Shown: piece by piece, positions 1 to 5,059 of the stretch
Layout: each line of letters starts with the position of its first letter
How positions within the stretch are numbered: position 1 is the stretch's first letter
Assembly: GCA_029934845.1 (NCBI GenBank)
Contig: JAOZLN010000197.1
Span: forward strand, 1 to 5,059
Direction of reading: 5' to 3'
DNA length: 5,059 nucleotides
From: Candidatus Sabulitectum sp.
Lineage (GTDB): Bacteria > Fermentibacterota > Fermentibacteria > Fermentibacterales > JCC-6
Position numbers and translations under genes: made by a program
The notes under the pieces: model-generated
Database searches by the model: none
Seen by the model: only the letters and a program-made list of their open reading frames with translations
Told to the model about the DNA's origin: nothing

Positions 1-27
1 TCTCTCTGTCAATAACCAAACTGACAC

Positions 28-690
28 CTAATCCAGATCTGCTACTGGAACATCTGCCTTCGCAACACTGACCCGAACCAAGGCATCCGAGTATGCAACC
101 ATATTGCCATTGAAAGCAAGTGATGCAGTGATGTGCCCTGAACTGATAGTTACAGGCTCGGTTGTTATGCTGTCCATATCCAACAAGGCCGAGGACGGAC
201 CCGTAACGGTAACATAACCTGGGTCTACTGTAACCAGCCGGAATCTGGATGGAATGCCATCATGAAATACCACTGACACCGGTAATCGTTTGCTGAGTAC
301 TGTGTCTACAGTAACAGGGATCTGGTCTGGTGTCAATAAAGAAACAACTATCGATCCATCCAGGTGGACATCGGATGTAACAAGCCCCACTGCCAGATTA
401 TGCGGGAAGGTTGATGCAGAACCCATAGAAATGTATTTCTTCATTTCCGACAGAGGCGAGGTTATCTGATGACTGAGCATTTCCAGCCCGGAGCCGTTAA
501 GCCTCACTCTGACTGATCTTATTGTGTTTTCCATGATCACATAATTATTGTCTACCTCAAGCATCAGAGGAATCTCCACATCAACCGAGAAGGTCTCTTC
601 GTCTATTGCCGCTGCCCATATAAGTGCTCCAACAAGAATAGACAGCAAAACCCGGCTGGCCTTCTCTGTTCCGGACAGTTCAGTCTTCAT
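28..690 (-). CDS. YbbR/CdaR-like membrane-anchored protein
   Basis: Predicted 220-aa protein with a short charged N-terminus, one transmembrane segment (about residues 13-29, ending in IWAAAID), then an all-beta extracytoplasmic part. Two YbbR-like repeats are visible: one around residues 37-130 (IRSVRVRLNGSGLEML, later LLTPDQIPVTVD) and one around 134-212 (LVTVDPGYVTVTGPSSALL). The 'P..V.V.G....l' pattern is typical of YbbR domains. In Firmicutes such proteins (CdaR) bind the membrane diadenylate cyclase CdaA and modulate c-di-AMP synthesis; that role is only inferred here because no cdaA is visible. I chose ATG 690 because it puts the membrane anchor at the N-terminus and overlaps the end of the DUF3467 gene by 11 nt, which suggests translational coupling. 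No good Shine-Dalgarno site is seen. The frame stays open upstream to 807, including an ATG at 747, but that stretch lies inside the DUF3467 gene. With two repeats it is shorter than the multi-repeat Firmicute CdaR. Confidence 0.8.
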   Translation of the reverse strand: MKTELSGTEKASRVLLSILVGALIWAAAIDEETFSVDVEIPLMLEVDNNYVIMENTIRSVRVRLNGSGLEMLSHQITSPLSEMKKYISMGSASTFPHNLAVGLVTSDVHLDGSIVVSLLTPDQIPVTVDTVLSKRLPVSVVFHDGIPSRFRLVTVDPGYVTVTGPSSALLDMDSITTEPVTISSGHITASLAFNGNMVAYSDALVRVSVAKADVPVADLD

Positions 691-976
691 TGCCAGGTGT
701 ATTGAAGCCGATGGCGCTTTGTTCTCTGGAATCAGCCAGGGCGCCATTTTTTGATTCGTAGGTTTCCACCTGTTTTGACAGCTGTTCTGCAAATGCCTTC
801 GCAGCATGCGGCGACATTATTACTCTTGATTTCAGGCTGGCGGCAGATGCTCCGGGCATTATTCTTGCGAAGTCCAGTACAAATTCCGCTCTTGAAAACG
901 CTACCAGCACCAGGTTGCTGTAGGTTCCATCTGAATCTTCCGGTTTGACATTGATGCGTGGTCTTTGTTTTACCAT
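680..976 (-). CDS. DUF3467 family protein
   Basis: Small soluble protein of 98 aa that matches the DUF3467 pattern: a short basic N-terminus, then RINVKPEDSDGTYSNLVLV (8-26), SRAEFVLDFARIMPGA (28-43) and KSRVIMSPHAAKAFAEQL (49-66), followed by a polar tail. Family members are about 80-110 aa with the same order (YSN, EFVLDF, MPG, SR.i.sP..AK). The molecular function is unknown to me; nothing here points to a catalytic site, signal peptide or membrane segment, so it is presumably cytosolic. The start at ATG 976 is supported by GGAG (minus strand, 985-988) spaced 8 nt from the ATG; the frame is open further upstream (to 1090), but that part runs back into the rfaE1 gene. It is the first gene of a two-gene minus-strand unit with the YbbR/CdaR-like gene, and is divergent from rfaE1. 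Confidence 0.87.
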   Translation of the reverse strand: MVKQRPRINVKPEDSDGTYSNLVLVAFSRAEFVLDFARIMPGASAASLKSRVIMSPHAAKAFAEQLSKQVETYESKNGALADSREQSAIGFNTPGNED

Positions 977-1053
977 TATTTTAGCTCCATGGGTTTTTGT
1001 TTGTGTATGTAGCATTGTATGAATCAGAGTTACGGTCAAGGTTGGAGGTAATA
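977..1053. promoter_or_regulatory. Divergent intergenic region with candidate promoters
   Basis: These 77 bp separate two divergent genes and must hold the start signals of at least one unit. On the minus strand, TTGACC (complement of 1034-1039) and TACAAT (complement of 1014-1019) resemble -35 and -10 boxes, but the spacer is only 14 nt, short for a sigma-70-type promoter. On the plus strand, TTGTTT (997-1002) and TATGAA (1018-1023) are 15 nt apart and weaker. The two candidate -10 boxes overlap, so the divergent units could compete for polymerase. No clear operator dyad was seen. The region is certain as an intergenic gap; the boxes are by-eye matches. Confidence 0.35.
1044..1049 (+). promoter_or_regulatory. 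Ribosome binding site of rfaE1, deciding a TTG start
   Basis: GGAGGT at 1044-1049 is a near-ideal Shine-Dalgarno site. Its GGAGG core lies 5 nt before the in-frame TTG at 1054 but 17 nt before the first nearby in-frame ATG at 1066. Spacing therefore favours TTG 1054 as the start codon. Confidence 0.7.
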
Positions 1054-2049
1054 TTGATACCCGAGATGAATACTCAAAGCCTTCTTGCAAAGTTCAAGGG
1101 GAAAAGGATCCTGGTTACAGGTGATCTGGTTATGGATCATTACCTTGAGGGGACTGTCTCCAGAATATCACCGGAGGCTCCAGTTCCGGTTGTGGCTCTT
1201 GGGAATGGTTCTGAAAGGCGGATTCCCGGAGGAGCAGCGAATGTAGCACTGAACGTTCTTTCTTTAGGGGGTACTCCTGTCATGGCAGGAGTTGTGGGCC
1301 ACGACAGAGAAGGTGATATTCTTCTTGGTCTTCTTTCTGATGCCGGCGTAAACGTGGAGGCGGTGATTCTAGACCGAGGCAGACCAACCACAGTGAAAAC
1401 CAGAGTTATGGGAAGGAATCAGCAGCTTGTGAGGATCGACCGGGAGAAAACCCATTCTCTTTCTTCTGATATTGACCGAGCCCTCATATCCAGGATCGAT
1501 TCCATTATAGACGGAGTAGATGCTGTTATACTGGAGGATTATGACAAAGGTGTTCTTTCGCAAGGAATTATAGAGCATATCATTGGTGGTGCTGTTGAAC
1601 GGGATATATACGTTGCAGTTGATCCGAAGATCCGTAACTTCTGGAGCTTCACCGACTGCAGTCTTTTTAAACCTAACAGGCATGAGGCAGGCAGTGCCCT
1701 TGGTGTAGAAATTAACGGGGTGGATGAGGCTGTTCGCGCTGCTTTGGAAATAAGGAAACGCCTTTCTGCAGGGGCTGTTTTGATTACACTGGGATCCAGT
1801 GGCTCTGTGCTGGTACACAGTGACAGTGATCTGCCTCAGCACATTCCCACGGTTGCCAGACACGTTTTTGATGTTTCCGGTGCAGGGGATTCTGTTATTG
1901 CTGTAATGGGGCTGGCGGGCAGTTGCAGGGTAGGTGTAACAGATGCAGCGAGGCTTGCCAACCTGGCAGCAGCAGCAGTGTGTACAGAGCCTGGAGTATA
2001 TGCAGTCAGGCCGGAGGATATCATCAGGGAGGCAAGCAGGTTTGAGTGA
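1054..2049 (+). CDS. rfaE1: D-glycero-beta-D-manno-heptose-7-phosphate kinase (RfaE1/HldE kinase domain)
   Basis: PfkB/ribokinase-family sugar kinase of 331 aa that phosphorylates heptose 7-phosphate at C1 with ATP, giving the 1,7-bisphosphate on the way to ADP-heptose for LPS inner core. It follows the kinase half of E. coli HldE closely. Visible motifs are SRISPEAPVPVV (36-47), the glycine-rich substrate loop PGGAANVALN (58-67), RNQQLVRID (121-129), EDYDKG (161-166), DPK (190-192), KPN (207-209) and the anion-hole/catalytic motif DVSGAGD (273-279) with Asp279 as the expected base. The Ser of DVSGAGD replaces the usual Thr, a mild change. The protein ends at the end of the kinase domain, so the adenylyltransferase is a separate gene, rfaE2, which starts 8 nt before this stop. 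Start TTG 1054 is chosen for its GGAGG site; ATG 1066 (327 aa) is the alternative. A TTG at 997 also opens the frame, but in the divergent promoter region and without homology. The symbol hldA is also used for this stand-alone kinase. Confidence 0.95.
   Translation: MIPEMNTQSLLAKFKGKRILVTGDLVMDHYLEGTVSRISPEAPVPVVALGNGSERRIPGGAANVALNVLSLGGTPVMAGVVGHDREGDILLGLLSDAGVNVEAVILDRGRPTTVKTRVMGRNQQLVRIDREKTHSLSSDIDRALISRIDSIIDGVDAVILEDYDKGVLSQGIIEHIIGGAVERDIYVAVDPKIRNFWSFTDCSLFKPNRHEAGSALGVEINGVDEAVRAALEIRKRLSAGAVLITLGSSGSVLVHSDSDLPQHIPTVARHVFDVSGAGDSVIAVMGLAGSCRVGVTDAARLANLAAAAVCTEPGVYAVRPEDIIREASRFE
2026..2032 (+). promoter_or_regulatory. Ribosome binding site of rfaE2, inside the end of rfaE1
   Basis: AGGGAGG at 2026-2032 lies 9 nt before the in-frame TTG at 2042. 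It is the only strong Shine-Dalgarno match near the start of the adenylyltransferase domain, and it supports a start that overlaps the rfaE1 stop by 8 nt. Upstream in-frame ATGs (2000, 1943) would add residues without homology. Confidence 0.6.
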
Positions 2050-2524
2050 TCACACCAGAAGAACGCCTGTCATTAACTCTAAAGATGCTGCTGTTTTAGC
2101 ATGCGAGTTACGCAAAAGCGGAAAGATCATTGTTTTTACCAACGGCTGTTTCGATCTTCTGCATCCGGGTCACCTGGAAATTCTGGAGAGATCCAGAGAG
2201 ATGGGAGATTTTCTTTTTGTGGGAGTAAATACAGATGAGTCAGTTGCAAGATTGAAGGGGCCGTTGAGACCTGTTCAGACCCTGGAAAGCAGAACAGCAA
2301 TTCTTTCCTGTCTCAGAAGTGTAGATTGTGTTGTCCCGTTTTCTGAAGATACACCTCTGGAACTTATTGAAGAGATCCTGCCTGATGTTCTGGTCAAAGG
2401 AGGAGATTACACAGTCGACAAGGTGGTGGGAGGGGCGGTAGTTTTAAAAAATGGTGGAAAGGTGAAGATCGTACCGCTGATAAAAGGATTCTCCACCACA
2501 TCAACCATCGAGAGATCGAATTGA
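2042..2524 (+). CDS. rfaE2: D-glycero-beta-D-manno-heptose 1-phosphate adenylyltransferase (RfaE2/HldC)
   Basis: Cytidylyltransferase-fold nucleotidyltransferase of 160 aa, the usual length of stand-alone RfaE2. It joins ATP and heptose 1-phosphate to make ADP-heptose and PPi. Key motifs are FTNGCFDLLHPGH (32-44) with the nucleotide-binding HPGH (41-44), GVNTDESVARLKG (61-73), RPVQTLESR (76-84), LPDVLVKGGDY (113-123) and the C-terminal GFSTTSTIERS (149-159), equivalent to the STT..I end of E. coli HldE. All catalytic landmarks appear intact. The start is taken as TTG 2042 with an AGGGAGG site; this overlaps the rfaE1 stop by 8 nt, so the two halves of the E. coli HldE activity are made from one message in a frame-shifted, probably translationally coupled arrangement. 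The kinase and transferase may form a complex; that is inference. In this pathway GmhA, GmhB and HldD are also needed and are not in the window. The symbol hldC is also used. Confidence 0.95.
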   Translation: MSDHTRRTPVINSKDAAVLACELRKSGKIIVFTNGCFDLLHPGHLEILERSREMGDFLFVGVNTDESVARLKGPLRPVQTLESRTAILSCLRSVDCVVPFSEDTPLELIEEILPDVLVKGGDYTVDKVVGGAVVLKNGGKVKIVPLIKGFSTTSTIERSN

Positions 2525-2631
2525 TGCGCAGGAGCGTAACCGAGAATACTACATCGGCATTAACTGCCACACAGACGGCTATAATACACGCTAATTATCG
2601 GCAAATAGCGTTGCTATTATTCTCAAATTAG
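2524..2631 (+). other. Doubtful 35-codon ORF filling the rfaE2-glycosyltransferase gap
   Basis: An ATG at 2524 overlaps the rfaE2 stop by one base (TGATG) and opens a 35-codon frame that ends with TAG at 2629-2631, two bases before the ATG at 2633. The peptide begins MRRSVTENTT and ends RQIALLLFSN; I recognise no family. Only a weak purine run (GAGAGA near 2509-2514) could serve as a ribosome site. A frame of this length without a stop is not statistically surprising. It may be a small coupled peptide, a leader ORF or chance. Confidence 0.15.
2580..2585 (+). promoter_or_regulatory. Candidate -10 box upstream of the glycosyltransferase gene
   Basis: A perfect TATAAT occurs at 2580-2585 in the gap between rfaE2 and the next gene. 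No good -35 hexamer sits at 16-18 nt upstream (the bases around 2556-2563 read GGCATTAA), and there is no TGn extension. If used, transcription would start near 2592, at the edge of the dyad at 2590-2632. Confidence 0.35.
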
Positions 2632-2632
2632 C
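2590..2632. repeat. Imperfect dyad / nested inverted repeat
   Basis: Outer arms GCTAATT (2590-2596) and AATTAGC (2626-2632) pair over 7 bp; inner arms AATAGC (2604-2609) and GCTATT (2613-2618) pair over 6 bp around a GTT loop. Both pairs share the same centre (2611), separated by a 7x7 internal loop. The arms are AT-rich and no U-tract follows directly, so a classical intrinsic terminator is unlikely. It could be a 5' leader hairpin of the downstream gene or an operator overlapping the transcription start. Confidence 0.45.
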
Positions 2633-2668
2633 ATGCATTTTATCTCGCCCGTGAGGCGTTTCAGCACA

Positions 2669-4237
2669 ATGTCTATTGTCAGTCACGCTCCTGTAAAAGA
2701 CTCTCTTGCTGTTGTTCTGGGTTTTCTTGTTTTGTGGTCAGTTGCGATTATTCCCGTTCTTCTCAGTCCGCTGGGGAGCTATCCTGTTGTTGATGCCTCA
2801 TGGCATCATACATGGGCAACAGAGATCGCCGGAGGAAACACTTTCATATATGCTCCCTACTTCAGGGCGCCTTTATACCCTGCTGTCCTTGGCTTTGTTT
2901 ACCTGCTAACCAACAGTTCCATGTTGTCCGGTGTTCTGCTCAGCCTTGTTTTTGGTGCGTTATCGGTTCACCTTGTGCACAGGATCGTTTTTCTAAGAGC
3001 AGGAAGGATCCCTTCACTGGTGGCTGCATCGATCTGGATGATCAACGGAATAAACATCTTCTACAGTTCTACGCTGCTTATTACGCCACTGTATATTTTT
3101 CTGCTTCTTTTCTCGTTTCTTCTGCTTGACAGAGATAAACCTCGAAAAGCAGGCTGGCTGCTTCTTGGTCTTGCTGCAATAGCCCGCCCTGGAGCTGTTC
3201 TTTTGTTTCCTCTTGTGCTTGTTCTTTATCGCAGGTCATGGAAAGACAGCTGGCTGATGATTCTGCCTGTGCTTCTTGTCTGGGTGGTAAACATTTCTTA
3301 CGGCGATGGTTCTACTGTTATTTCCAGCCAGGGAGGCATAAATCTGTACATTGGAAGCGGGCCGGAAGCAGATGGTTTTACTGCATTCGCTCCTCAAGGT
3401 GACGGGATCCCTTCCGATTCTCTTCCTTATGTGGATAATGTATGGTCAGCAAGCTATGCCCCGTTTGAAGAAGGCATCCTTCCATCACCATCAGAGGTTT
3501 CTTCCTGGTGGGTTCGCCGAACAATCGATCATGTTGCCGGCAGTCCCCTGAGATCTCTTGCTCTCGCAGGCAGGAAACTGGTTTACCTTATCTCTCCCGT
3601 GGCAATACCAGGCAACTATGATGCATACTATTTTACCGGATATTCTCCGGTTCTGCGAATTCTGGCTGGTTCTCCCCGCTTTCCTGTTTCTGGTCTGTTG
3701 ATCTGGTTACTGATACCCGGAGCGTTGTTTGCAGGCAGGCTTTCACTTCGGGAAAGAAATGTATTTTTTTGGGTTGTTTGTATTGCAGCAGGGATACTTC
3801 CATTCTTTGTTACTGCAAGACTAAGATTACCTCTGATACCTCTGGTGGTTATATTACTTGTGCCCAGAGCGTTGAAGAACATAAGGAAAAGCCTGCTGCT
3901 GGCTCCTGCAGGTGTGGCTGTGGGAATAGGTCTTGCGTTTGTAACTGCAGGCACCGTTAGTGCTGGCGGTGTTAATATGGCATTCCACGACGGGGTGGCA
4001 CATTTTCAGCAGGGTGATGAGCATGGTGCAGAGCTCCTTTTTTTAAAAGCAGTTGGTGTAGCCTTTAACAGGCAGGGCGATATTGACATGAACGGTGTTG
4101 ATGCGTTGTACAACCTCGGCATCATAAGCATAAGGAAGCGGGATACGGAATCGGCGAGAATGTACTGGGAAAGGGCTCTTTTAAGAGATCCGGAATACAC
4201 CCCTGCTTACGAAGCTTTATTGGGGTTGACCCGGTAG
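2669..4237 (+). CDS. GT-C-type membrane glycosyltransferase (PMT/ArnT-like) with C-terminal TPR domain
   Basis: A 522-aa integral membrane protein with roughly ten or more hydrophobic segments. Features typical of GT-C enzymes using polyprenyl-phosphate sugars: a first transmembrane helix (about 12-33), then a large outside loop with Asp42 followed by RAPLYP (66-71); a second outside loop with GGINLYIGSGPEADG (222-236), as in PMT_2/GT39-like proteins; and ARLRLPLIP (383-391) near the end of the membrane part. Such enzymes transfer a sugar to lipid A, glycan or protein on the periplasmic side; donor and acceptor cannot be told from sequence. After the last helix (about 409-429) come two TPR-like repeats (about 437-467 and 478-511, the latter with YNLG and ALLRDP). 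Basic residues before the last helix suggest the TPRs are periplasmic. The start is uncertain: ATG 2669 has GTGAGG 12 nt upstream; ATG 2633 (534 aa) has no Shine-Dalgarno site but follows a TAG by one base. It lies downstream of the ADP-heptose genes, consistent with envelope glycan assembly. Confidence 0.8.
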   Translation: MSIVSHAPVKDSLAVVLGFLVLWSVAIIPVLLSPLGSYPVVDASWHHTWATEIAGGNTFIYAPYFRAPLYPAVLGFVYLLTNSSMLSGVLLSLVFGALSVHLVHRIVFLRAGRIPSLVAASIWMINGINIFYSSTLLITPLYIFLLLFSFLLLDRDKPRKAGWLLLGLAAIARPGAVLLFPLVLVLYRRSWKDSWLMILPVLLVWVVNISYGDGSTVISSQGGINLYIGSGPEADGFTAFAPQGDGIPSDSLPYVDNVWSASYAPFEEGILPSPSEVSSWWVRRTIDHVAGSPLRSLALAGRKLVYLISPVAIPGNYDAYYFTGYSPVLRILAGSPRFPVSGLLIWLLIPGALFAGRLSLRERNVFFWVVCIAAGILPFFVTARLRLPLIPLVVILLVPRALKNIRKSLLLAPAGVAVGIGLAFVTAGTVSAGGVNMAFHDGVAHFQQGDEHGAELLFLKAVGVAFNRQGDIDMNGVDALYNLGIISIRKRDTESARMYWERALLRDPEYTPAYEALLGLTR

Positions 4238-4254
4238 TTTAATTGAAGCATAAA
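4226..4254 (+). promoter_or_regulatory. Candidate sigma-70-type promoter for hppA
   Basis: TTGACC (4226-4231, 5 of 6 to the -35 consensus) and CATAAA (4249-4254, 4 of 6 to the -10 consensus) are separated by 17 nt. The -35 box lies in the last codons of the glycosyltransferase gene. Initiation would fall near 4261 and give a leader of about 40-50 nt. No terminator hairpin is seen between the two genes, so read-through is also possible. Confidence 0.4.
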
Positions 4255-4299
4255 CCCTCAGATTCTTGTTAGTTAGGAAAATCACGAAGTTCGGTGTAT

Positions 4300-4304
4300 G
4301 GAGG
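4300..4304 (+). promoter_or_regulatory. Ribosome binding site of hppA, favouring a TTG start
   Basis: GGAGG at 4300-4304 lies 5 nt before the in-frame TTG at 4310, the same spacing as at rfaE1. It overlaps the in-frame ATG at 4298, which itself has no close Shine-Dalgarno site (AGGAAA at 4275-4280 is 17 nt away). Confidence 0.55.
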
Positions 4305-4309
4305 CTGTT

Positions 4310-5059
4310 TTGAATTTGAAATTTCTGTTTGATTATTTTCCACCGCTGGTAGCAGTACTGGCAGGTGTTGTCGCCTTTTTTATCTATCTTTCCGTAAAAA
4401 AGAAACCTCAGGGAACTGACCAGATGAAAAAGCTTGCATCGATGATACGTTCCGGTGCGATGACTTACCTTAAAACCCAATACAAGATCTTATTTTTCTT
4501 TGTGATCGTGGTGGCTGTTCTGCTCTTTTTCTTCGTGAACAAAGCTACATCCATTGCTTTCGTTGCGGGAGCAATTTTCAGCATGATCGCTGGTGTTGCA
4601 GGTATGAGCGCCGCCACTATGGGAAATGTCAGAACCACACAGGCTGCAAGAAGCAACATATCTGAAGCTCTTTCTGTGGCATTCGGCAGTGGAAGTGTTA
4701 TGGGTTTTGCCGTTGCCGGTCTTGGGCTTCTGGGGGTATCCTCTTTCTACCTTGTCTTTCACGAGGTTGAAACAGTCAGAGTGTTTCTTCAGAATGTTCT
4801 GGGAATGGAAACTATTGATCTGAACAGCATAGCGGGGTTTGGAATGGGTGCAAGCAGCATAGCCCTGTTTGCCAGGGTAGGTGGCGGCATATTTACCAAG
4901 AGTGCAGATGTTGGTGCTGATCTGGTTGGTAAAATTGAAGCAGGAATCCCTGAAGATGATCCACGCAACCCGGCTGTAATTGCTGATAATGTTGGTGATA
5001 ATGTTGGTGATGTTGCTGGTATGGGAGCTGATCTTTTTGAATCGTTTGCAGGCTGTATT
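4310..5059 (+). CDS. hppA: Membrane-bound ion-translocating pyrophosphatase, 5' part
   Basis: First 250 codons of an integral membrane pyrophosphatase, open to the window end; whole family members are about 650-800 aa, so roughly one third is seen. It hydrolyses cytosolic PPi and pumps H+ or Na+ out of the cytoplasm. Hydrophobic helices occur at about residues 11-28, 60-76 and 80-100, with more from 115 onward. The diagnostic PPi/Mg-binding region is intact: GGGIFTKSADVGADLVGK (191-208), then EAGIPEDDPRNPAVIADN (210-227), NVGDNVGD (227-234) and AGMGADLFES (236-245). The wording DVAGMGADLFES fits the K+-dependent group, many of which pump Na+, rather than the K+-independent form (DCAGMAADLFET). 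The deciding Ala/Lys position of the later GNTT motif lies outside the window. Start TTG 4310 is chosen for its GGAGG site; ATG 4298 would add four residues. It may be transcribed from its own promoter near 4226-4254. Confidence 0.96.
   Translation, partial: MNLKFLFDYFPPLVAVLAGVVAFFIYLSVKKKPQGTDQMKKLASMIRSGAMTYLKTQYKILFFFVIVVAVLLFFFVNKATSIAFVAGAIFSMIAGVAGMSAATMGNVRTTQAARSNISEALSVAFGSGSVMGFAVAGLGLLGVSSFYLVFHEVETVRVFLQNVLGMETIDLNSIAGFGMGASSIALFARVGGGIFTKSADVGADLVGKIEAGIPEDDPRNPAVIADNVGDNVGDVAGMGADLFESFAGCI

Noticed and set aside
1..27. Possible start of a further minus-strand gene (GTG at 25-27 directly after the YbbR stop)
   Set aside because: Only nine codons are visible, with no Shine-Dalgarno site and no recognisable family start, so no gene can be supported.
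691..807. Upstream extension of the YbbR-like protein to an alternative start at 807 or ATG 747
   Set aside because: The added residues lie inside the DUF3467 coding region, show no YbbR similarity and would put a polar stretch before the N-terminal anchor.
1369..1863. 164-codon minus-strand ORF opposite rfaE1
   Set aside because: It lies wholly antisense to a well-conserved kinase gene, resembles no family I know, and has no supporting context; it is a shadow frame.
2590..2640. Intrinsic terminator for the rfaE operon
   Set aside because: The dyad is AT-rich with a large internal loop and is not followed by a run of T; only TTTT appears a few bases later, inside the possible next ORF.
3628..3954. 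108-codon minus-strand ORF opposite the glycosyltransferase
   Set aside because: Antisense to a coding region with clear membrane-protein patterning; composition is that of a complement frame of hydrophobic codons.
4217..4762. Three overlapping minus-strand ORFs around the start of hppA
   Set aside because: They lie opposite the pyrophosphatase gene, whose motifs are unmistakable on the plus strand, and show no recognisable domains.
4978..5024. Apparent tandem repeat of GTTGGTGAT-like units
   Set aside because: This encodes the conserved DNVGDNVGDVAG motif of membrane pyrophosphatases; the repetition comes from the protein, not from a DNA repeat element.

Overview
The window reads as a chromosomal, housekeeping-type stretch from a Gram-negative, LPS-making bacterium with a moderate G+C content (by eye, close to balanced). 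The ADP-heptose genes imply an outer membrane with heptose-containing LPS. A DUF3467 protein, a YbbR/CdaR-like protein, separate rfaE1 and rfaE2 genes, a lipid-linked sugar transferase with TPRs and a membrane pyrophosphatase together suggest a poorly studied, probably anaerobic lineage, perhaps of the FCB superphylum. That placement is a guess; no rRNA or other marker is present.

Layout. On the minus strand (28-976) lie a 98-aa DUF3467 protein and, overlapping it by 11 nt, a membrane-anchored YbbR/CdaR-like protein. A 77-bp divergent intergenic region (977-1053) separates them from a plus-strand series: rfaE1 (heptose-7-phosphate kinase, 1054-2049) and rfaE2 (heptose-1-phosphate adenylyltransferase, 2042-2524), which overlap by 8 nt. 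After a 108-144 bp gap comes a GT-C-type membrane glycosyltransferase with a C-terminal TPR domain (2669-4237; alternative start 2633). The gap holds a perfect TATAAT, an imperfect dyad and a doubtful 35-codon ORF. The last gene, hppA, encodes an ion-pumping membrane pyrophosphatase; it starts at about 4310 and is cut off by the window end.

How they fit together. RfaE1 and RfaE2 supply the kinase and adenylyltransferase steps of ADP-heptose synthesis for the LPS inner core. The GT-C enzyme probably transfers a sugar from a polyprenyl-phosphate carrier on the periplasmic face, so the plus-strand block looks like envelope glycan biosynthesis. RfaE2 and other sugar nucleotidyltransferases release pyrophosphate, which a membrane pyrophosphatase can hydrolyse while storing the energy as an ion gradient. 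That link is plausible but inferred only from neighbourhood. The YbbR/CdaR-like protein hints at c-di-AMP or cell-wall regulation, but no diadenylate cyclase gene is visible.

I found no mobile elements, CRISPR arrays, rRNA, tRNA or recognisable riboswitches, and no convincing undescribed system. The points most worth a second look are the GT-C/TPR architecture, the 2524-2632 junction, the recurrent TTG starts with strong Shine-Dalgarno sites, and the DUF3467-CdaR pairing.
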